Source of the DNA: Vitrella brassicaformis
Lineage: Eukaryota > Sar > Vitrellaceae
DNA: 64,000 nucleotides
Reading direction: 5' to 3'
Assembly: GCA_001179505.1 (NCBI GenBank)
Contig: CDMY01000138.1
Coordinates: 101,685 to 165,684 of the forward strand
The position numbers and the translations under genes were made by a program. The notes beneath the pieces are model-generated. The model was given only the letters and a program-made list of their open reading frames with translations. It searched no databases and was not told the DNA's origin. Shown here piece after piece: positions 59,098-64,000 of the stretch (positions are counted from its first letter, which is position 1; each line of letters starts with the position of its first letter).

Positions 59098-62000
59098 ATG
59101 ATGCAGCCTTTGAGTTGTCCTCTCTCGCCGGAGCGTGGAACCACGACGATTTTTCGATCAGCTGGCGACGCCACGGAGCCATGGGGAGAAGAGGGCGACG
59201 ATATCGGTCAACAGCAAACAACGGATGCTCTGGGCGACAAAGAGGAGAATGGCACCGAGGAAGATGAGGATCTAGCTGATGAGTGCATCCTGAGAACGGC
59301 AGAGCCGGCCCATGAGCGCATCGCGCCCTATCGCTCCATGCTGTCCGCATCACACACGACGGGAATCGCCGTGGACGACCAAAATAAGCAGGGCGACCGG
59401 ACAGAAGGCGACGAAGAGCCCGTCCTGGATGACATTCATCGCTTGGAGGAGAAAGCGATAGCTGCCTCGGTGGCTAAGTACGTAAGGGGCTCATTTTAAG
59501 CGAACATTTGTGTACGTGAGATTTGTCTGACTGCAGGTTCAGAGAGGCTGCAGGATACGAAGCTAACTTCGAAGAATTTTGCACGACCCTCAAGTACAAG
59601 ACCGTCCGTGATCCCGATGGCAGCACAAGAGAGGTGGCAGTCGGCACCTATTTCAATGCGGAACCTCTGTGGTCGACCATGCGGCGGATCGGCAAGATGA
59701 TGCTGTGGCAGCTCGCGGCCGCTTTGTGTGTGTCTACTGTAGTCATCAGCATGCTACTCATATTTTGGTTCAGCTGCGAGTCTAGGATGCTGGGCCCTGC
59801 CGTCGATGTCATTCGTTTGCTGGTGTTTTCTTATGGATGTATTCTTGCAGCGGGGCTTGCGGTTACAGGAGCCAATTTTCGCCGCAACATGTCTCTTCTC
59901 AGAAAGTCCTGGCTGATATTGGCGATAGTGGCGGCGTTACATATGTTAGATGCTGTCGTGCTTCATCTTCAGTGGCGCCCTACTCTAAAGGCATTTGTTC
60001 TTGGCGCTGTGTTGATGGTGCACCACTTACTTATTCCCTGGACGTATCCAGGGAGGAAGTAAATTATCGGCGGTATAAACATAGTGGTCGCCATAATGTC
60101 GAACTTGGCATTTTGTGTTGAGGGACAGATGTGTGTATGCGTGAACGGCATCTGTCGAGTCCAACCAACATACACCGTCAGTCCAACCATTCATTCATTC
60201 AGCTCGTGAAAGTACCGCGTCGCCAAGTTATTAAGCTTTGTGAAGATACGCGCTTATGTGTTGAAGGTGGGAACGGCGGTGCTCCTCAGCCAAATTGTGT
60301 TTGGAAAGTTCTCAGTGAGTTACTTCCTGCCTCGTGGCGCGATGGCTCCAGACGACTACGCTAAGGTAGGTGAGTACCAGTAAGCATGAGATGGAGCGCT
60401 TCACTTGTACATACTGATCCATGTGTATGTGTATTGTGTATGTTCTTTTCTTTTTCATGCTAGGCTCAGATTGCTTTGCAGAGTGTCGTATTTGGATGGC
60501 CTGTCATCTCTCTGGCAAACAAGATCGTCAGATCGCTACGCGTACGGATTCGACTGTGGATCGTTGTTTGCTGAACACAATTTGCCTATGTCTACCGTTC
60601 AGGAGGGCCCGCCGACATGCAATGGTCTTGTGATCATGTGGATTGCGGTACCTTACCTACTCACACCGAGGCTCATCCAGGTACGGCACCGCATTGTAAG
60701 ACAGGCAGAGATGCGGTTGTGGTTGTGTGACAGGCCGAGATGATCAGCTTGAGCAGCAAACTCCTCTCCTCGGTTGCCATTGCATTGTAAGCTGCACTCT
60801 GTTCAAACAGAAAACTGACTCGCCTCTGTATATCTCTCTCGTTCATGCTTTTCTTCTATCAGCTTTGATCTCATTACTGACATACTTCTTCCGTAGGGTA
60901 GGTCTTCAGGCAGCACACACACGGGAATCGATCCAGCTATCGTTTTACATTCGCTGCCATCGTGTGCTGCACACGCAGGGACATTGATATACCTCGCCGT
61001 CTGGAGATTTTTCAAGTCGGGTCGATGCACTAGAGACACAGGCGTAGTAGCGGACACATGGAAGGCAGCGACCAATCACGGGCACGGCAAGGCGGCTTCC
61101 AGCAAGGAAAAGGGCAATGATCCTTTGACACGTCAAAGCGCAACAATCAAGACAAGAGTGCCCTCCATGCGCGCAACTCTGGGCAGATCGGTCTCTTTTC
61201 TCACTCAAGCGGCCAACATGCAGTCAGCATTCGCCTCATTAGAGGTCAGCCCCCGATACATGCGCCTTCTTTCGGACCAAGCTCGTCTGTAAGAGACACA
61301 TGAAATCGATCCACTGTTATCAGGTTTGCTTCTTATGTTTGATCCGCTTCTGTGCTGATGTGCAGGTGGTCGATGGCAGAGATTGCGACCTTGATCTTCA
61401 CCAACTTGATGGTCTTGGTCATCAACCAGATATGGCACAAAGACGCATCTCTTGCCAGCCTCTTCACGAGCATCGCCGGCCTGGTCGTGCTGCTCGTGGT
61501 TGAGGGCGCGTTTGAGACCATTCATGTGCTCTGGATGGTTCGAATCCATAACCTGCCGCTGTTGTGCTCAGAGGACGAGCCAGGTGTCGTCAAGGCCTCA
61601 ATCCTCACCTGTCTCCTCGAATTTGTCATCGTGTGAGTTCTAATCGATCCAGAAATGCACATCGCGCCTTCGGCCTTGACTTGTCTGTATTTGTTTGTCT
61701 CTGAGCTGCGTGCAGGACGAGCGGATTTGCTGTGCTCGTCAAATTTTTCATGCTGCACGCAGTCGACCCAGACAAGCACGCGGACGCTTCTTTTGTCGAT
61801 GTGTGCCTCTACTTTCAGCCCTACTTCATGTTCCCAGCATTTATGCACTTCGGAGAGCATTCAATAGATAGCACAGCCGGTGCACGGCATGGATGGGTGT
61901 TTTGTTTTGACTGCTTTGTTTTGGTTTGTTTTGTCTGCTTTGTCTGTTTGTCATGTATGTGTGACAGTGAGTTGAGAAGACCGAGCCATGGTCAGGGACA

Positions 62001-62112
62001 TGTCGATTTCTCATATCAATCCATATTGCTTTCACTTCACATTTTGGTCGTTTCTGTCTCGCCTGGGAAGAGCCGCTTAAGCCATCTAGCACTTTCTGTG
62101 AGACCGATGTAG
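59098..62112 (+). CDS. multi-pass membrane protein, family copy 2
   Basis: Firm exons are 59098-59477 (acidic tail), 59537-60058 (three or four membrane helices, e.g. LWQLAAALCVSTVVISMLLI, LLVFSYGCILAAGLAV, WLILAIVAALHML), 60236-60365, 60464-60541 and 60603-60680. Later blocks are one starting 60734, one near 60980-61290, one near 61366-61635 (ATLIFTNLMVLVINQI, then LVVLLVVEGAFETIHVLWMV) and a last one from 61718. The paralog is at 43757-46008. Between 60734 and about 60990 I could not close the phase, and exon 3 has to start at an unusual acceptor (ttattaag) because the expected one meets TGA at once. Either the splicing has shifted or the copy is decaying. The last ~60 residues after FGEHS read like low-complexity intron sequence, so the true stop may differ. 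Confidence 0.6.
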
Positions 62113-62930
62113 ACGCATGAGTGTGCGTGGAACAAGTACATGGTCATCAAGGTCGACTAACCTGGAGAGAAACGGGAAATGCTGTCTGTCCCTGATCACT
62201 CTTAATTTCTAATCGTGAGTGAGGTGAAAAGCTCGTCGTGCCATGTGCTGGCATACAGAGAACATGGTGCAATTGACACTAGCGCGTCGGTGCCACACAA
62301 ACATGCAAGCAAGCAGGCAGGCAAGCGCACATGCATGCAGCCGCGCACACACACACACACACACACACGACAGCCGTCCAGCCCATTAGCTATCGCTATC
62401 CACACGTACATTAACGAACCAACATGAATGATGTCTCGCCAGACAGGGGATCGGAATCACCAACACCCACATACCGACCCACCCACCCATGCACCCATTC
62501 ATCGGGTAACCACACTAGAACTGGAGGCTAGCTGTGACGAAATGAAAACTCCGTCAATTGCCATTTCCTGCGTGGTTTCCTGCGTGTTTCTGCTGTCATT
62601 CTGAGACATCAGACAACTCAATGGCTCTCCCCGTCGGCTTGACCGCCGGCGCCCAGTGAGCGTTTGACAGGCAAACCGGATATTCACAATGATCAGCAGC
62701 GCGAGGCAAGTAGAATCACCGCAGGATAGTGGTATATGACAAGGCTATCCTTGGCTACACCTGGGATTCGGACAAATGTCTGGTGCGGACGAGTGTGACC
62801 ATGGAGAATATGGCTGCCATGGGTGCGTACAATTGCACTTGAACCTCAAATGTCTCGGCAATCCGTCGCAGCCACTCATGTGGCCGGCTGCATGCAGCGA
62901 CTCCTCTGCACATACCGCCCATGTATCGAT
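62113..62930. other. convergent intergenic region
   Basis: About 820 bp between the membrane gene and the 3' end of the last gene. An (ac)n run lies at 62346-62368, with ccac-rich sequence near 62,470-62,495. No exon is supported. Confidence 0.55.
62346..62368 (+). repeat. (ac)n dinucleotide tract
   Basis: An uninterrupted CA/AC run in the spacer between convergent genes. A polymorphic microsatellite is likely. No function seen. Confidence 0.9.
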
Positions 62931-64000
62931 CTACTTGGGCAAATTGCCTTCGGTTAGCGGGTGGTAGGACGGCAGAGCTGTGATGGCCGTGATCTTGGGC
63001 TCCTTGTCAATCTACATATCGCCACACACGGACGGATGACAGACAAAGTCTTCTCGTCCGTCCGTGTGTCTACCTGTCTGTATACCTACCTTGTAGACGC
63101 CCCATTTCTGTTTCTGTCGCCTTCTGCGCAGACGGTGGGCGCGGCGCCGCTGCTCATCCTGCATCCGAAAAACAAGACGAGACACGAATGAACAGAGAGA
63201 AAGTGACAGGGCACTGTGGCTGACTTACGAGCGAGTAGATGAGGGCGCGTCGATTCATCTCAGCCTTGATCAGCCTGCCAATGGAATGCAGGCCCAAGAC
63301 ACACGAGAACAAAGGCAGGCGCAAAGGAATGAAACGCCCCTTTTGCATGTGTCGTATCCCCATATGATCCGTCATCCATCCATCCACAGACATGACATGC
63401 GTCCATGTCTGTGTGCGTACCGGTTTCGCTTTCGTCTGAACTGGGGGTAAGGGCCGCCCCATATGTAAGGGGGCAGACCTGCTCACACACGATAAAGAAA
63501 GTGAGCAGCACGTGCGCCTGTGTCTGACTGGCTGAATGGGTGGGTGGGTGAGTGGGGAACTGACTGACTGACTGACTGACCAGCCTCGACCCTCTGGTGC
63601 ATGTATCTGCGCTTGATGTTGGACAGACGGCGACGGATCTTCGGCTCCACCGAGCGGATACCTGGCCAGTCGACCCGCCACGCACATATGCTCGGTTGTG
63701 TGACACCTCCATTGGCTGTTCCGATGCACGGGCCTGAGTCGCCCCAGCCACCCACCTGGTTTGTGTACGCCCTGCTTCATGGTGAACTTGCCACGAACGT
63801 TGTACTGCCACTTGTACCTGCACCAAACGTGTGCATCCGTCCATTTGCTCCACGCATTCCTTCAAGACAACACCCCCGGCTGTCTGACCTGTAGTCTCTT
63901 GTGAGCGGCTCCTTTTGCGCTGTCTGTGGGTTGGGGATGGCCTTGAGCACCCGCACATCGAGGAGCCGAGGGCTGTAGCGAGGAACCAGCTGCTCCACAC
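62931..64000 (-). CDS. basic protein, 3' part (continues beyond window)
   Basis: Seven exons close in phase: 63889-64000 (open at the window edge), 63756-63817, 63581-63661, 63421-63478, 63229-63274, 63090-63158 and 62931-63011. At least 169 residues are visible: VEQLVPRYSPRLLDVRVLKA, YKWQYNVRGKFTMKQGVHKP, KIRRRLSNIKRRYMHQRVEA, LPPYIWGGPYPQFRRKRNR, EMNRRALIYSL, EQRRRAHRLRRRQKQKWGVY, then IDKEPKITAITALPSYHPLT, ending NLPK. It is strongly basic and rich in Arg, Tyr and Trp, as in organellar ribosomal proteins, but I cannot match it to a named one. The 5' exons lie outside the window. Confidence 0.72.

Overview
This window is nuclear DNA from an intron-rich, gene-dense eukaryote. Most genes are broken into small exons separated by 50-110 nt introns, with GT-AG borders and some GC-AG ones. 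There is no bacterial operon logic. Three predicted proteins (methyltransferase, MutS2, DUF1995-like) begin with a hydrophobic signal followed by a phenylalanine-headed basic leader (SRA-F, ASA-F, AYA-F). This is the bipartite targeting signal typical of complex red-algal plastids. Together with a Golgi Rab6 GTPase, an alveolate-style triple CCCH protein and a doublecortin-kinase, it suggests a photosynthetic alveolate, most likely a chromerid such as Vitrella. That assignment is inference from gene content and leader style, not from a database match.

Layout. 0-20 kb is compact: a decayed membrane-gene fragment; a plastid-type SAM methyltransferase (-); two small secreted paralogs tail to tail; a DCX-domain protein kinase (+); a SSAT-like acetyltransferase (-); an unrecognised gene (+); Rab6 (-); plastid-type MutS2 (+); and a secreted alpha carbonic anhydrase (+). 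20-34 kb is a duplication region. A secreted gene resembling bacterial family-3 solute-binding proteins (-) and an F-box-like family gene (+) each occur twice, in the order SBP gene, F-box-like pseudogene, F-box-like gene, SBP pseudogene, embedded in low-complexity DNA. 34-46 kb holds a DUF1995-like plastid protein (-), a long helical-repeat-like gene (+) that may extend into the next coding block, and a multi-pass membrane protein (-). 46-52 kb is mostly simple-sequence DNA with one poorly defined gene. 52-64 kb has a 1070-residue CCCH zinc-finger protein (-), a DUF2177-like membrane protein (-), a second member of the membrane family (+), and the 3' part of a basic protein gene (-) that leaves the window.

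Genes are often head to head with only about 100-400 bp between start codons (six pairs), so shared promoters are likely. Exon models below were built by hand by matching reading phase across splice sites. Where every phase closes, confidence is high. Where it does not, this is stated.
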